DNA from: Kumtagia sp052180275
GTDB taxonomy: Bacteria > Pseudomonadota > Alphaproteobacteria > Rhizobiales > Rhizobiaceae
Reading direction: 5' to 3'
Assembly: GCF_052180275.1 (NCBI RefSeq)
Contig: NZ_CP197465.1
Span: 3,224,001 to 3,288,000 of the forward strand
DNA: 64,000 nt
In this document: piece by piece, positions 43,506-54,122 of the stretch
Layout of the letters: every line of letters begins with the position of its first letter
Position numbering within the stretch: position 1 is the stretch's first letter
Notes under the pieces: model-generated
Database searches by the model: none
Told to the model about the DNA's origin: nothing
The model's input: the letters and a program-made list of their open reading frames with translations, nothing else
Translations under genes and position numbers: made by a program

Positions 43506-45584
43506 TCACGCCACGGAAAAATCCGTATTGGTGAGCGCCAGGCCGGTGTCGATGGTGGCGAATTCGATTCCGGCGGCACCGCCGCCGGTGCCGTCCGCGT
43601 CGTAGTAGACTTCTCCCGTATCGGTCTCGTAGATGATGCGGTCGCTGCCGTCCTCGGCCAAACCCGTGGCGTTGGAGCGGAAGGCCGCGGCTGCAAGCGT
43701 GCCGACAGCGAGCGCCGTGAAGATCGCGTCCGAAAGCAGGAAACGATCGTCCACCACGACGAAGTCGATAATGGTGTCGACATTGGCCGCGCCGATGGTC
43801 GATGCAAAGACGAAGCTGTCTTTCCCGTCGAATCCGCGCAGTGTGTCGCTGCCGCCCTTGCCCTCCAGCCGGTTGTCGCCGTCATTGCCGAGGATTTCCT
43901 GGGCGATCTCGTTGCCGGTAAGGTCGATGTCCGAGGTGCCGGTCGAGCCGTTGGTTGTGAACAGTTCGACGAAGACGCCCTTGCCGAGTTTGTAGCCGAC
44001 GGCGGCCATCACCCGGTCCTCCGTCCCTTGCGTCGAATTTTCGATGATGGTGTCGTCGGCATTGAACACTCGGTAGGTGTCGTCGCCGCCAAGGCCTCGC
44101 AGCGTGTCGGCAGCGCCGACGCCGCCGTCATGCAGCGTGTTTTCACCGGCGTTTCCGGCGACCTCCTGTGCGAAGGTGTTGCCGGTGAGATCGATGGCCG
44201 TGACCGCCCCCGAACTGTTGGTGGTGATGAGCTCGACCGAGGCGCCGCCGTTCAGCGCGTAGCTCACGGTGGCGATCACCCGGTCGTCGCCTTTGCCGGC
44301 AACCTCGTCGATGACGTCGCCGGCTTGGCCGACGCGGAAGACGTCGTCGCCGGCGCCGCCGGACATCGTGTCGTTGCCGCCTTTGCCGTCGATCGTGTCG
44401 TTCTCGGCGGTGCCGATGATGATCTCGCCGGCATTGGTGCCGTTGACCTTGATGATATCCGTACCGTTTGCCCAGTTTGAAAAAGCAAGTTTGGACAGGT
44501 CGAAAAGACCGGCGCCGGTTCGGTCGATAGTCAGCGTGTCCACTGAACCGCCGCCGGTGACCTTGTCGAAATCGATAATCGCTTCTGAACCGAAACGAGC
44601 GCTGCTAACGCCGGACTGATAGGTCAGTTGCTCGACGTCGTTGAAGGCGGTCTCGAAGAAGTCGATCGAGCCTGTGTTGACGAGTTGCACGGTGTCGGTG
44701 CCGGCGACGCCGATCACGGCTTCCTCTTCGCCTTTCACAAGGTCGCTGCCCGACCGGTAGACGAATTTGTCGGCGCCGTCGTTGCCGAACAACAGGTCGG
44801 TGCCGCCGCCGCCCTCCAGCGTGTCGCCTGCGGAGCCGCCGTTGATGGTGTCGTCCTGATCCGATCCGACGAGGGTGTTGGCGACGAAGATTTCTCCTTC
44901 TATCAAGATGGTCTGGTCGTCGCGGCCCCAGGTCAGGAAACTGACCTCGCTCAGGTCGGTATCGGAACCCTCAACAATCACGACGTTCTGCTCGGACTTG
45001 GTACCGATGACCTGGTTGATCGCATCTGCGCCAAACTGGTTGTCATTGAAGGTGGCGGTGATGATCTGCGCGAACTGGACCTGCTCGACATCGACGATCG
45101 TGGTCCCGGTGAAATCGTAGTCGGCGACCTGCGTGAGCAGCAGTCCGTCGGTGCCGTCGCCACCGTCGAAGATCGAGCCTGCGACCGCTCCGAACGGAAG
45201 CCGCAGGACATCGTTGCCGCCATAAGCGAAAAGCTTGTCGATGCCGCCGCCATTGTTGAGCCCGCCGATCTGGTCCCTGCCATCGGTTCCGTGGATCTCG
45301 TCGTTGCCGACGGTCCCGAAAATCTGTACCTGGTCGAGTCCGGTCCAGTTGGTCAGCGTCCAGTCCAGGGCGGAAAAGATGCCGGCCGCGGACATGTCGA
45401 CCCGCAGGAAATTGGTGTCGGCGCCGCCGGTCAGCTCGACGGTTTCCGATATTTGTCCAGCGCCGAACTGGGCACTGTCGAAGTTCGCGGAAATAGATCC
45501 GGCATCGCCATAAATGATCGCGTCGATGTCGACGAGATCGTCCATCGTGAAGTCGGTCGTGACGTCTACGTTGAGAACAGGCAT
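43506..45584 (-). CDS. RTX-type calcium-binding secreted protein (second copy)
   Basis: 692 residues, of the same architecture as the protein at 39691: no signal peptide, RTX-like segments (GTAENDTIDGKGGNDTMSGG, GGSDTLRGFDGKD), two roughly 88-residue modules, and the shared C-terminal cap ending LTNTDFSVA. Inside the cap, DGTGGGAAGIEF replaces DGTGAIAGIQF. The N-terminal 350 residues are only loosely similar, so the pair has diverged. It ends 30 bp after the fusion regulator's stop codon. Confidence 0.85.
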   Translation of the reverse strand: MPVLNVDVTTDFTMDDLVDIDAIIYGDAGSISANFDSAQFGAGQISETVELTGGADTNFLRVDMSAAGIFSALDWTLTNWTGLDQVQIFGTVGNDEIHGTDGRDQIGGLNNGGGIDKLFAYGGNDVLRLPFGAVAGSIFDGGDGTDGLLLTQVADYDFTGTTIVDVEQVQFAQIITATFNDNQFGADAINQVIGTKSEQNVVIVEGSDTDLSEVSFLTWGRDDQTILIEGEIFVANTLVGSDQDDTINGGSAGDTLEGGGGTDLLFGNDGADKFVYRSGSDLVKGEEEAVIGVAGTDTVQLVNTGSIDFFETAFNDVEQLTYQSGVSSARFGSEAIIDFDKVTGGGSVDTLTIDRTGAGLFDLSKLAFSNWANGTDIIKVNGTNAGEIIIGTAENDTIDGKGGNDTMSGGAGDDVFRVGQAGDVIDEVAGKGDDRVIATVSYALNGGASVELITTNSSGAVTAIDLTGNTFAQEVAGNAGENTLHDGGVGAADTLRGLGGDDTYRVFNADDTIIENSTQGTEDRVMAAVGYKLGKGVFVELFTTNGSTGTSDIDLTGNEIAQEILGNDGDNRLEGKGGSDTLRGFDGKDSFVFASTIGAANVDTIIDFVVVDDRFLLSDAIFTALAVGTLAAAAFRSNATGLAEDGSDRIIYETDTGEVYYDADGTGGGAAGIEFATIDTGLALTNTDFSVA

Positions 45585-45900
45585 GTTTCCTCCTCGAAAT
45601 GAAAGATCATTTCAGTGCGAAGATGTATGCCCCGTCTTGGAAAGTTGGACGCGAACCGCCCGAGAATGCCGGGTTCCGACTTAACGGCCCGACAAGGCTT
45701 GCAGGCCATTTTTGACGGCCCAAGCTTGTTCCAGATGTCTGTAGGATACGCCTATACTTCCTGGAAATCCAGTCTCGGCCAGAATAACCGCAGGGCGAGG
45801 GGGGTTGGAATAACTGGACAGATCAAGGCGAAGTGTCCACCTCGATCTCAATCGCCTCCGGCACGAAGCCTGTCGCGCGGGTCGGCGGGACGGAAGTGCC
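45585..45900. other. Intergenic region, no gene seen
   Basis: This is upstream of the second RTX gene and downstream of the corrinoid protein gene. It should hold the RTX promoter. No convincing open frame or repeat was found. Confidence 0.4.
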
Positions 45901-45930
45901 AGGAAAAACGGCGGCCAAAAAGCCGCCGTT
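45901..45930 (-). terminator. Rho-independent terminator of the corrinoid protein gene
   Basis: AACGGCGGC and GCCGCCGTT (45907-45930) form a 9-bp stem with a CAAAAA loop. Read on the minus strand it is followed by TTTTTCCT. It lies 35 bp past the corrinoid protein stop codon. Confidence 0.8.
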
Positions 45931-45964
45931 GCCGTGCCTATCGTGACGGAGCTTGCCGAAAAAC

Positions 45965-46660
<696 letters not shown>

Positions 46661-47048
46661 CTTTTTCCTCGGGTTTGTGATCGCGGGTGCCTGTGCCGCA
46701 GCAACGCCGATTTCTATCTCGCAAGCGTTACAAATCCTTAGCTGATTTGCGACGCCCTGCAAAACGAAAGCGACTGGGACGCGGGGCGGCAAGCATGTAA
46801 TCGCGCTTGAAGGAGCAGCGGCATCTGACAAGCAGGCGGAGCCCTGCGAGACAGCCGCGCGGATTGGAATCGTAAACGCCTTTTCGGCCTGAAATTACAT
46901 TTCGATAACCGTTACCGGACTTGCCGGGCGGGAATGCGGATGGCGTCTTGTCAGGACGCCGCATTGGCGAGAGGGTCATGCCGTTGCGAGGCCAACGGCA
47001 ACGGCGTCCGGCCGCGACCGCGGGGCGGGCGTGGCAGAGGGATAAATC
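46661..47048. other. Divergent intergenic region
   Basis: The 388 bp between the corrinoid protein gene and the serine hydrolase gene must hold both promoters. A small hairpin (GGCGTC-TTGTCAG-GACGCC, about 46943-46962) is present. No gene or SahR-like palindrome was found here. Confidence 0.45.
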
Positions 47049-48623
47049 ATGATTTTCGGGAATGCCTTCATCCGCAGGCAAGTCTTCGGTCGCGGTCAAG
47101 CGGTCTGGTTGTTCGCCGCCGTGGCCGTCTGCACTTTGGGGGCGGCACAAACCGCCCGCGCCGACCAGGACATGGAGATCCGAATCCGGAATCTGGGGCC
47201 GGCGCTCGACGCCTATGTCCAGAAAGGCATGAAGGATTTCGACAATCCGGGTCTCGCCATCGGCATCGTCACCAGCGACAAGCTCTACTTCAGCAAGGGT
47301 TATGGCCTGCGCAAGAAGGGAGGCGAACCGGTCGACACCAGGACCGTCTTCCAGATCGGCTCGACGACAAAGGCCTTCCTCGCCACCACCATGGCAATCG
47401 CCGCCGACCGCGATAAACTCGCCTGGGACGCGCGTATCGTCGATCTCGATGACGATTTCGAGATGAAGGATCCCTGGGTGACGCGCGAATTCCGCGTCTC
47501 CGACCTGCTCGCCCAGCATTCCAGCATGCCGCCCTCGGCCAACGATCTGATGGGCATGCTGGGCGTCGACCAGGCGGGCATGGTGCGCGCCATGCGTTTC
47601 GTCGAGCCGGTGTCGAGTTTCAGGTCGGCCTTCGCCTATACGAATGTGACGCACATGCTGGCGCAGCGCATCGTCGCCCGGCAGTTCGGAGCACCCGACT
47701 GGGATACGGTGGTGCGGACAGAAATTTTCGAGCCGCTCGGCATGCAGAACTCTTCCTTCACCGCGGAAGCGATCCAGGCGGCGCCCAACCACACGGAAGG
47801 CTACCGCTGGACGCCGCACGGGACGGTGGAGGTGCCGTTCACGCCGATCTTCCCCTACGGGTTCGGGGCAGCCGGCGCAATCAACTCGACCGTCGAGGAT
47901 CTCGGCCCATGGGTGCGCCTGCATCTTGCAAACGGTAAATTCGAGGGCAAGGAAATCGTCTCGGCGAAAAACCTTGCCGTCACCAAGACGCCGCGCACCG
48001 GCATCAACGAAGCGCTGACCTATGCGATGGGCTGGGTGATCCAGAGCACGCCCAACGGGCGGATCGTCTGGCACAATGGCGGCACCACCGCCTATGGCGC
48101 CTTCATCGGCATGGCGCCCGACAAGGACGTCGGCGTCATCGTGCTCACCAACGAGACCAATGTCGGGTTCCCCGACGCGATCGGCGAGTGGGCGCTCGAC
48201 CGGCTGCTGGGCAATCCGGAAATCGACCATGTCGCGGAAAAGCTGAAGGCGGCCAACGCGGCCTTCGCGCAGGGCGAGAAGGCGGGAGCCCCGCCGGCGG
48301 TGAGGCAGCCGGCGACGGTGCTGGCACCGCTCACCGGCGACTATGCCAACGACAGTCTTGGACAGGCCAAGGTGAGCGGGGACGGGGCAGGGCTGTCGGT
48401 CGAGATTCTGGCCACCGGCGCGAAGCTGAAGCTCGCGGACCAGGGCGGGCAGGCCTTTGCCGTGACACTCGTGCCGGAAGGGCGGTTTCAGGATATCGCC
48501 GCAAACCTCGGCCCGGAGCCGATCGGCATTGCGCAGTTCGAGGTCGACCAGAGCGGCGGGATCGGCGGGTTCACGTTTATTTCGGGGGATAACGGGCAGA
48601 AATATCCGTTCATGCGGCGGTAA
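47049..48623 (+). CDS. Exported beta-lactamase-fold serine hydrolase
   Basis: 524 residues. A signal segment (VWLFAAVAVCTLGAAQTARA) is followed by the beta-lactamase/PBP domain: GSTTKAF gives the SxxK motif, FAYTNVTH the YxN, and IVWHNGGTTAYG the HxG. The C-terminal 130 residues (VLAPLTGDYANDSLGQAKVS) resemble the DUF3471 domain of such hydrolases. It is periplasmic or secreted. Family members include esterases and peptidases; beta-lactamase activity is not implied. Confidence 0.82.
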   Translation: MIFGNAFIRRQVFGRGQAVWLFAAVAVCTLGAAQTARADQDMEIRIRNLGPALDAYVQKGMKDFDNPGLAIGIVTSDKLYFSKGYGLRKKGGEPVDTRTVFQIGSTTKAFLATTMAIAADRDKLAWDARIVDLDDDFEMKDPWVTREFRVSDLLAQHSSMPPSANDLMGMLGVDQAGMVRAMRFVEPVSSFRSAFAYTNVTHMLAQRIVARQFGAPDWDTVVRTEIFEPLGMQNSSFTAEAIQAAPNHTEGYRWTPHGTVEVPFTPIFPYGFGAAGAINSTVEDLGPWVRLHLANGKFEGKEIVSAKNLAVTKTPRTGINEALTYAMGWVIQSTPNGRIVWHNGGTTAYGAFIGMAPDKDVGVIVLTNETNVGFPDAIGEWALDRLLGNPEIDHVAEKLKAANAAFAQGEKAGAPPAVRQPATVLAPLTGDYANDSLGQAKVSGDGAGLSVEILATGAKLKLADQGGQAFAVTLVPEGRFQDIAANLGPEPIGIAQFEVDQSGGIGGFTFISGDNGQKYPFMRR

Positions 48624-48797
48624 GCGCGAGCGCCGTCCGCCGAGGAGTGGGCAACGCTCTCCGCCAAGCCGTCTGCACCCGTGTCTATTTTGCGACAGGG
48701 CTTGGCGCTGCCGGGCCGTTTTGCCATAGGTCCTCGACTACGATCTGGCGAAAGGCTGCGCCGGAAGCGGCTGGAACAGATTCAGGGAAGAGCGATC

Positions 48798-50372
48798 ATG
48801 AGCGAGCACGCGCCAGTCGATCAGGAAGCGTCGAACGCGCGGCGGGGCAGGGGCGCCAGCGGCGGTGCGGCGGCGAGGCGCGCGGCGCGCTCCGGCGGCG
48901 GACCTAGCCCGCAGTTGACCTACATCAAGCGTAAAATCCCTCTCTACGAGGTGCTGGGCGAGGAAGGCATCTCGCTGATCGAGGCCAATGCCGACACGGT
49001 GCTAGAAGAGATCGGCATCATTTTTCGCGACGATCCCGAAGCACTCGAGATGTGGAAGGAGGCCGGCGCCGACGTCAGGGGCGAGCGGGTGCATTTCCCG
49101 AAGGGATTGCCGCGCTCGTTGCTGAAGACCGCGCCGTCGCTCTATACCCAGCATGCGCGCAACCCGGCGCGTAGCGTCGAGATCGGTGGCAAGGGCACGG
49201 TGTTCGCTCCGGTCTACGGACCGCCCTTCGTGCGCGACCTCGACGGTGCCAGGCGCTATGCGACGATCGAGGATTTCCGCAATTTCGTGAAGCTGGCCTA
49301 TATGGCGCCGTCGATCCACCATTCGGGCGGCACAGTATGCGAGCCGGTCGATGTGCCGGTGAACAAGCGCCACCTCGACATGATCTATTCGCACATCAAA
49401 TATTCCGACAAGCCGTTCATGGGCTCGGTGACCGCGCCGGAGCGGGCCGAGGACACAGTGGCGATGGCAAAGATCGTGTTCGGCGACGATTTCGTCGAGA
49501 ACAACACGGTGCTGACCAGCCTGATCAACGCCAACTCACCGATGGTGTTCGATGAGACGATGCTTGGCGCGCTGAAGGTCTATGCGCGCCATAACCAGGC
49601 CTGCATCGTCACGCCGTTCATCCTGGCCGGTGCGATGAGCCCGGTGACAGTGGCCGGCACGCTGACGCAGGTGCTGGCCGAGGTGCTGGCGGGTGCTGCG
49701 CTGACGCAACTGGTGCGCCCCGGCGCGCCGGTGCTGTTCGGTACGTTCGCCTCCTCGATCTCGATGCAGTCGGGCGCGCCGACCTTCGGCACGCCGGAAC
49801 CGTCGCTAGTGTCCTATGGTGCTGCGCAACTGGCGCGGCGGCTCGGCCTGCCGTTCCGCACAGGCGGGTCGCTCTGCGCCTCGAAAATCCCCGATGCGCA
49901 GGCGGCGTATGAGAGCGCCAACACGCTGAACTCGACGATTCTCGCCGGCACCAACTTCGTGCTGCACGCGGCAGGCTGGCTCGAGGGCGGGCTCTCCTCC
50001 TGCTACGAAAAATTCATGATGGACATCGACCAGCTCGGCATGCAGCAGAAATTCGCCGAGGGCGTCGACCTGTCGGAGAACGGCCAGGCGATGGACGCCA
50101 TCCGTCAGGTCGGGCCGGGCAGCCACTATCTCGGCTGCGACCACACGCAGGCGAATTTCCAGACCGCCTTCTACCGCTCATCGATCGCCGACAACAATTC
50201 CTACGAGCAGTGGCTGGCGGAAGGCGAGAAGAACGCTTCGCAGCGCGCCAACGAACTGGCGCGGCGCTGGCTGGAAAGCTACGAGGCGCCGTATCTCGAC
50301 CCGGCGATCGACGAGGCGCTGACCGCTTTCATCACCCAGAAGAAGAACTCGATGCCCGACGCCTTCACGTGA
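48798..50372 (+). CDS. MttB-family (COG5598) corrinoid-dependent methyltransferase
   Basis: 524 residues, the usual size of the trimethylamine/glycine betaine methyltransferase superfamily. After a low-complexity Gly/Arg/Ala stretch (about 14-38), it has YEVLGEEGISLIEANAD, FAPVYGPPFVRDLDGARR, ILAGAMSPVTVAGTLTQVLA, NSTILAGTNFVLHAAGWLEG and GPGSHYLGCDHTQANF. No in-frame TAG is present, so it is a non-pyrrolysine member, the group that includes glycine betaine methyltransferase MtgB. It would methylate the Co(I) corrinoid protein (45965-46660) from a quaternary or tertiary amine. The start at 48798 is the last ATG before the conserved region. The exact substrate is unproven. Confidence 0.88.
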   Translation: MSEHAPVDQEASNARRGRGASGGAAARRAARSGGGPSPQLTYIKRKIPLYEVLGEEGISLIEANADTVLEEIGIIFRDDPEALEMWKEAGADVRGERVHFPKGLPRSLLKTAPSLYTQHARNPARSVEIGGKGTVFAPVYGPPFVRDLDGARRYATIEDFRNFVKLAYMAPSIHHSGGTVCEPVDVPVNKRHLDMIYSHIKYSDKPFMGSVTAPERAEDTVAMAKIVFGDDFVENNTVLTSLINANSPMVFDETMLGALKVYARHNQACIVTPFILAGAMSPVTVAGTLTQVLAEVLAGAALTQLVRPGAPVLFGTFASSISMQSGAPTFGTPEPSLVSYGAAQLARRLGLPFRTGGSLCASKIPDAQAAYESANTLNSTILAGTNFVLHAAGWLEGGLSSCYEKFMMDIDQLGMQQKFAEGVDLSENGQAMDAIRQVGPGSHYLGCDHTQANFQTAFYRSSIADNNSYEQWLAEGEKNASQRANELARRWLESYEAPYLDPAIDEALTAFITQKKNSMPDAFT

Positions 50373-50583
50373 AGGGAGCCCGATTCCGGCCGGGCTAAAG
50401 TGGCCGACATCATTCACAAGGAAGTGTGGCGCAGCGCGTTCAAGCAGCCGCCGGGGAAGGAAGATTTGTCTAAGGGCACCGAGAAGCCTTGAGCTATCGT
50501 GCTTGATTTCCGAACTCTTCATCCAAGACTATCGGATCGGGGTGGATCGACAGAAGGCGATCCCCAATGTCCGGCCGCCCAGG

Positions 50584-50820
50584 CTACGCTATGGAGAAAT
50601 CGGCGTTGGTCAGTGCCAGTCCGACCGCCACCGTCGCCAAATGGATGCCGCCGCCAGCGCCCGTGCCGTTGGCGTCGTAGAGCAGCTTGCCCGTGTCGGT
50701 CTCGTAGATGATGCGGTCGCTGGCGTCCTGCGCCAGGCCGGTTGTGTTGGCCTGGAACGCCGCGGCGGGCAGAAGGCCGGGTGTCAGCGCCTTGAAGATC
50801 GCGTCCGACAGCAGGAAGCG
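50584..50820 (-). pseudogene. Orphan C-terminal cap of an RTX protein
   Basis: 78 codons on the minus strand match the shared C-terminal cap of the RTX proteins in this window: FLLSDAIFKALTPG, TGLAQDASDRIIYETDTG, and the ending LALTNADFSIA with stop. Upstream of this the similarity ends and the frame continues into unrelated sequence. It is a truncated copy that has kept an open frame. Confidence 0.8.
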
Positions 50821-51014
50821 GGCCGATCTGCACAAGAGCGACATGCAGGAGCAGGCAGAGGCGGTCAAGATGAGTGATAAATTCGCCACGCCACAGCAAA
50901 GGTGACCGCGCCGACGAGGCGCGGTTATTAATAAGGAGATCATCCCGCGTGGCCTCTGGACCAAAAAACCTTTCCCGGCCGGGAATAATCTTTGCATCCT
51001 GCGTCGCGATTAGC

Positions 51015-52934
51015 CTAAGCCACGTAGAAATCCGCATTGGTGAGGCTCAATCCGACTGCGATCTTTACGAACCGTATGCCGGCAATCGCGCCGGTGCCGT
51101 CGGCGTCGTAGTAGATCTCGCCGGTGTCGCGCTCGTAGATGATGTGGTCGTTGGCGTCCTGTGCCAGCCCGGTGGTGTTGTTGCGGAAATAGCCCGAAGC
51201 CAGAACGCCGGTGTTCAGCTTGGTGAAGATCGCATCCGACAGCAGGAAACGATCGTCGGTGACGTTGAAATCGAGGATGACGTCGACGTTGGACGGACCG
51301 AGTTTCGTGTTGAAGACGAAGGTGTCGGCGCCGCCGAGCCCTCGCAGGATGTCGCCTCCTTCGCGGCCTTCCAGCCGGTTGTTGCCGGCGTTGCCGGTGA
51401 TCTGCTGCGCGAATTCGTTGCCGGCGAGATCGATGGCCGAGGTGCCGCTCGATCCGTTGGTGGTCATGAGTTCGACATGCACGCCGGCGCCCAGCCGGTA
51501 GTCGACCGCGGACGCCACCCGATCGGCCGTGCCCTGGGATGCACTCTCGACGATGATGTCACCGCTGTTGTAGACCCGGTAGGTGTCGTTGCCGCCAAGT
51601 CCCTGCATCGTGTCGGCGGCGCCCTTGCCGCCGTCGTTGAGGATGTTGGCTCCGGCATTGCCGGTGATCGTCTGCTTCAGCGTGTTACCGGTCAGGTCTA
51701 TGGCCGAGGTTCCGCTCGAGCCGTTGGTGGTGAGCAGTTCGACGCAGACAGTGGCGCCGAGCACATAATCCACCGCCGCCATGACGCGGTCAGCCGTGCC
51801 TTGCGTCGAGGCCTCGACGATGATGTCTCCGGCATTGTAGACCCGGTAGGTGTCGTTGCCGCCGAGCCCCATCATGGTGTCGGGGGCGCCCTTGCCGCTG
51901 CTCAGCACATTGGCGGCGGCATTGCCGATGAGTTCGTCCGCAAACTTGCTGCCGGTGACGTTTTCGATGACAGTGGTGAAGGCAAGCCCGACATTGTTTT
52001 CCCATTCGTAGGCCGGTGCGCCTGGATTGTTCAGCGTGTTCGTGATGAAACTCGCGAACTGGGCTCCGTACTGCTGTATGAGGTCGGCGGTCTGGTCGGC
52101 GACGCTGTAGTAGGCGATGTCGGAGTAAGCTCCGGGCCGAAGGTCGACCTTCGAGCCGCGGCTCAGCGCCGAAAGATCGATCGTGTCGATGCCGCCGGCA
52201 TCGTAGATCGCCTGTCTTCCGTTGAGGCTTGTGTCGGTGAATGCGTAGACGTTGTTTCCCGTCGCGGTCGTCTTGTCGGCGCCGTAATGGGTTTGGATGG
52301 CGGCGATATCGAGCACCATCGGCGTGAAGTCGACCGTGCCATTGTAATTTACAAAAATGCTGCCGCCGCCTCCGGACCAGGTGTAGAAGTAATCCTGGTG
52401 GGTATAGCTCATCACCGTATAGGTCGTGCTGTCGTAGCCGGCCGGCACGGTTGGCGCTTCGAACGAATGCTTGAGGCCCAGAGCGTGTCCGGACTCGTGA
52501 AGCAGCAGTTCGAAACTGGATGTGCCGCGCGCCAGTGAAACCCCCTTGAGCGTCTCGTCGATCCAGATGTCGCCATTCACCGGAACCTCGGCTCCAACTG
52601 GCGGGCCATAGGCGAATCCGGTGAAGTTGCCGCCCTGCAGGCCGGAGACGTCGGTGAACGCCACACGGATATTGCCCGGGGTCGCATCGGAGACTTCGCC
52701 GATGGATGGAGCGATGTAGGAATCCCAGACCGCCATTGCAGCGCGGAAGTCGTTCGCCTGCGTCGCATCGAGCGTCCCATATTGGGCATTAACCGGCTCG
52801 CCCTTGCCGTATCCTCCCTGCCAGACAGCCCCGGCGCCCGGAATGGAAAACGTTATGTCTCCGGTCCATTTCGCGTTGCTTAAGCCGACAAGACCCGCAT
52901 AGGCTTCCGCCGTCGTGACATTGGTTATGGTCAT
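51015..52934 (-). CDS. Serralysin-like (M10B) metalloprotease with RTX repeats
   Basis: 639 residues. HESGHALGLKH is the HExxHxxGxxH zinc motif and TVMSYTHQDY the Met-turn, so the protease domain (about 10-290) is intact. An M10B peptidase C-terminal segment follows, with two modules of about 88 residues (RVYNAGDIIVEASTQGTADR and RVYNSGDIIVESASQGTADR). The shared RTX cap ends LTNADFYVA. There is no Sec signal, so type I secretion is expected. Serralysins need a HlyBD-TolC-type exporter, which is not in the window. Confidence 0.88.
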   Translation of the reverse strand: MTITNVTTAEAYAGLVGLSNAKWTGDITFSIPGAGAVWQGGYGKGEPVNAQYGTLDATQANDFRAAMAVWDSYIAPSIGEVSDATPGNIRVAFTDVSGLQGGNFTGFAYGPPVGAEVPVNGDIWIDETLKGVSLARGTSSFELLLHESGHALGLKHSFEAPTVPAGYDSTTYTVMSYTHQDYFYTWSGGGGSIFVNYNGTVDFTPMVLDIAAIQTHYGADKTTATGNNVYAFTDTSLNGRQAIYDAGGIDTIDLSALSRGSKVDLRPGAYSDIAYYSVADQTADLIQQYGAQFASFITNTLNNPGAPAYEWENNVGLAFTTVIENVTGSKFADELIGNAAANVLSSGKGAPDTMMGLGGNDTYRVYNAGDIIVEASTQGTADRVMAAVDYVLGATVCVELLTTNGSSGTSAIDLTGNTLKQTITGNAGANILNDGGKGAADTMQGLGGNDTYRVYNSGDIIVESASQGTADRVASAVDYRLGAGVHVELMTTNGSSGTSAIDLAGNEFAQQITGNAGNNRLEGREGGDILRGLGGADTFVFNTKLGPSNVDVILDFNVTDDRFLLSDAIFTKLNTGVLASGYFRNNTTGLAQDANDHIIYERDTGEIYYDADGTGAIAGIRFVKIAVGLSLTNADFYVA

Positions 52935-53158
52935 GAATTTCCTCGCTCAGACGTGCTGTCCCGCGCGATAACTACGTTGGGTTTGGACGAATGTCTAGGA
53001 TGAATACAATCGGAGATATTTGCCCGGCGCATCGCAGGTTGAAAAAACAAACCGGTTTCTTTCCGAGATCTTCGGCGACGCAAAAGGTTTTACCGCCAGA
53101 CCGAACGATGCTTAAATCCCGCGCGGCCACGATTCTCGACGGATATTGAAGAACGCGG

Positions 53159-53362
53159 TCAGATCACCACGAAGTCCGTGTTTGTGAGACCGAGCCCGAT
53201 GCCGAGTTTTGCGAACAGGATGCCGCCGCCCGAGGCACTGCCATTGGCGTCGTAGTAGAGTTCGCCGGTGTCGTTCTCGTCGATGATGCGGTCGCCGGCA
53301 TCCTGCGCCAGCCCCGTGGTGTTGGAGTGGAAGGCGCCTGAAGCGATGCCCGTCGTTGTCTG
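53159..53362 (-). pseudogene. Second orphan C-terminal cap of an RTX protein
   Basis: 67 codons and a stop match the RTX cap: GAFHSNTTGLAQDAGDRI, NDTGELYYDANGSASGGG, LGLTNTDFVVI. A TGA lies directly upstream in frame, and the FLLSDAIF part is missing. It is a shorter and more decayed remnant than the one at 50584-50820. Confidence 0.75.
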
Positions 53363-53423
53363 TCAACTTCCCATCGATGTTGTCGTTAAGATAAGATCGT
53401 TGCATGGAGCCGGGAAGCAGCAA

Positions 53424-54122
53424 ATGGGGACGCCGCACGATCTGGCGGGCATGAGATCCGAAATCGACTCAAAGTTGTCGGTCGACGGCTTGGTTTTACG
53501 CGGCGGTTTCAATTTCGTCGCCGGGGATGAGCCGCCCGCCGGACCTTCAGCCGTGCCGGCGAAATCCGTGCTTCTGGTCGGCCAGGCGGGTGCAGCGCCG
53601 TGGCCGCACTTTCTCGCATGGCGGGAAACCCAGGCGGAAAACCTCGCCAATCCGTTCGACACCTGGGCGCGGCAGGTCATCGGCGAGGTCGCAAAAAGGT
53701 TCTGTGCACGCGACGTGTCGCCGTCCGACCGGCCCTATCTGCCGTTCCAGCAATGGGCGATACGGGCGGAGGGACTGAAGCCGTCGCCGCTGGGCATCCT
53801 CATGCATCCCGAATATGGGCTATGGCACGCCTATCGCGGCGCGTTGTTGTTCGATGTCGCGCTGGACTTTCCGCCGGCTGAGACGCCGATTCACCTTTGC
53901 GACGCATGTATCGGAAAACCTTGCATGAAAGCCTGTCCCGTCGGCGCGCATTCGCATGCCGGATTCGACTATGAAGGCTGCCTGTGCTTGGTCCGGGGGG
54001 TGGAGGGTCAAGGCTGCATGGTGCAAGGCTGTCTTGACCGCAATGCCTGTCCCTACGGTCTCGCCTATCGTTATCCGGCAAATGTCCAGGCTTTCCACAT
54101 GCGGGCTTTCGCCGGTCGTTGA
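53424..54122 (+). CDS. 4Fe-4S ferredoxin-type protein (QueG-C-terminus-like)
   Basis: 232 residues. CDACIGKPCMKACPVGAH supplies a C-x2-C-x4-C-x3-CP cluster motif and GCLDRNACPYG further cysteines; two clusters may be bound. RPYLPFQQWAIRAEGL and ILMHPEYGLWHAYRGAL resemble the fold around the cluster in epoxyqueuosine reductase-like proteins, but the N-terminal B12 domain of QueG is absent. The start at 53424 follows GGGAAG. The function is unknown; an electron-transfer role for the nearby corrinoid system is possible but not shown. Confidence 0.72.
   Translation: MGTPHDLAGMRSEIDSKLSVDGLVLRGGFNFVAGDEPPAGPSAVPAKSVLLVGQAGAAPWPHFLAWRETQAENLANPFDTWARQVIGEVAKRFCARDVSPSDRPYLPFQQWAIRAEGLKPSPLGILMHPEYGLWHAYRGALLFDVALDFPPAETPIHLCDACIGKPCMKACPVGAHSHAGFDYEGCLCLVRGVEGQGCMVQGCLDRNACPYGLAYRYPANVQAFHMRAFAGR

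Noticed and set aside
48798..50372. Pyrrolysine codon in the MttB-like gene
   Set aside because: The frame is open from start to stop with no internal TAG, so this is a non-pyrrolysine member.
51015..52934. CRISPR-like regular repeats in the RTX genes
   Set aside because: The periodicity is protein-level (modules of about 88 codons with diverged DNA), with no short identical repeats and unique spacers.
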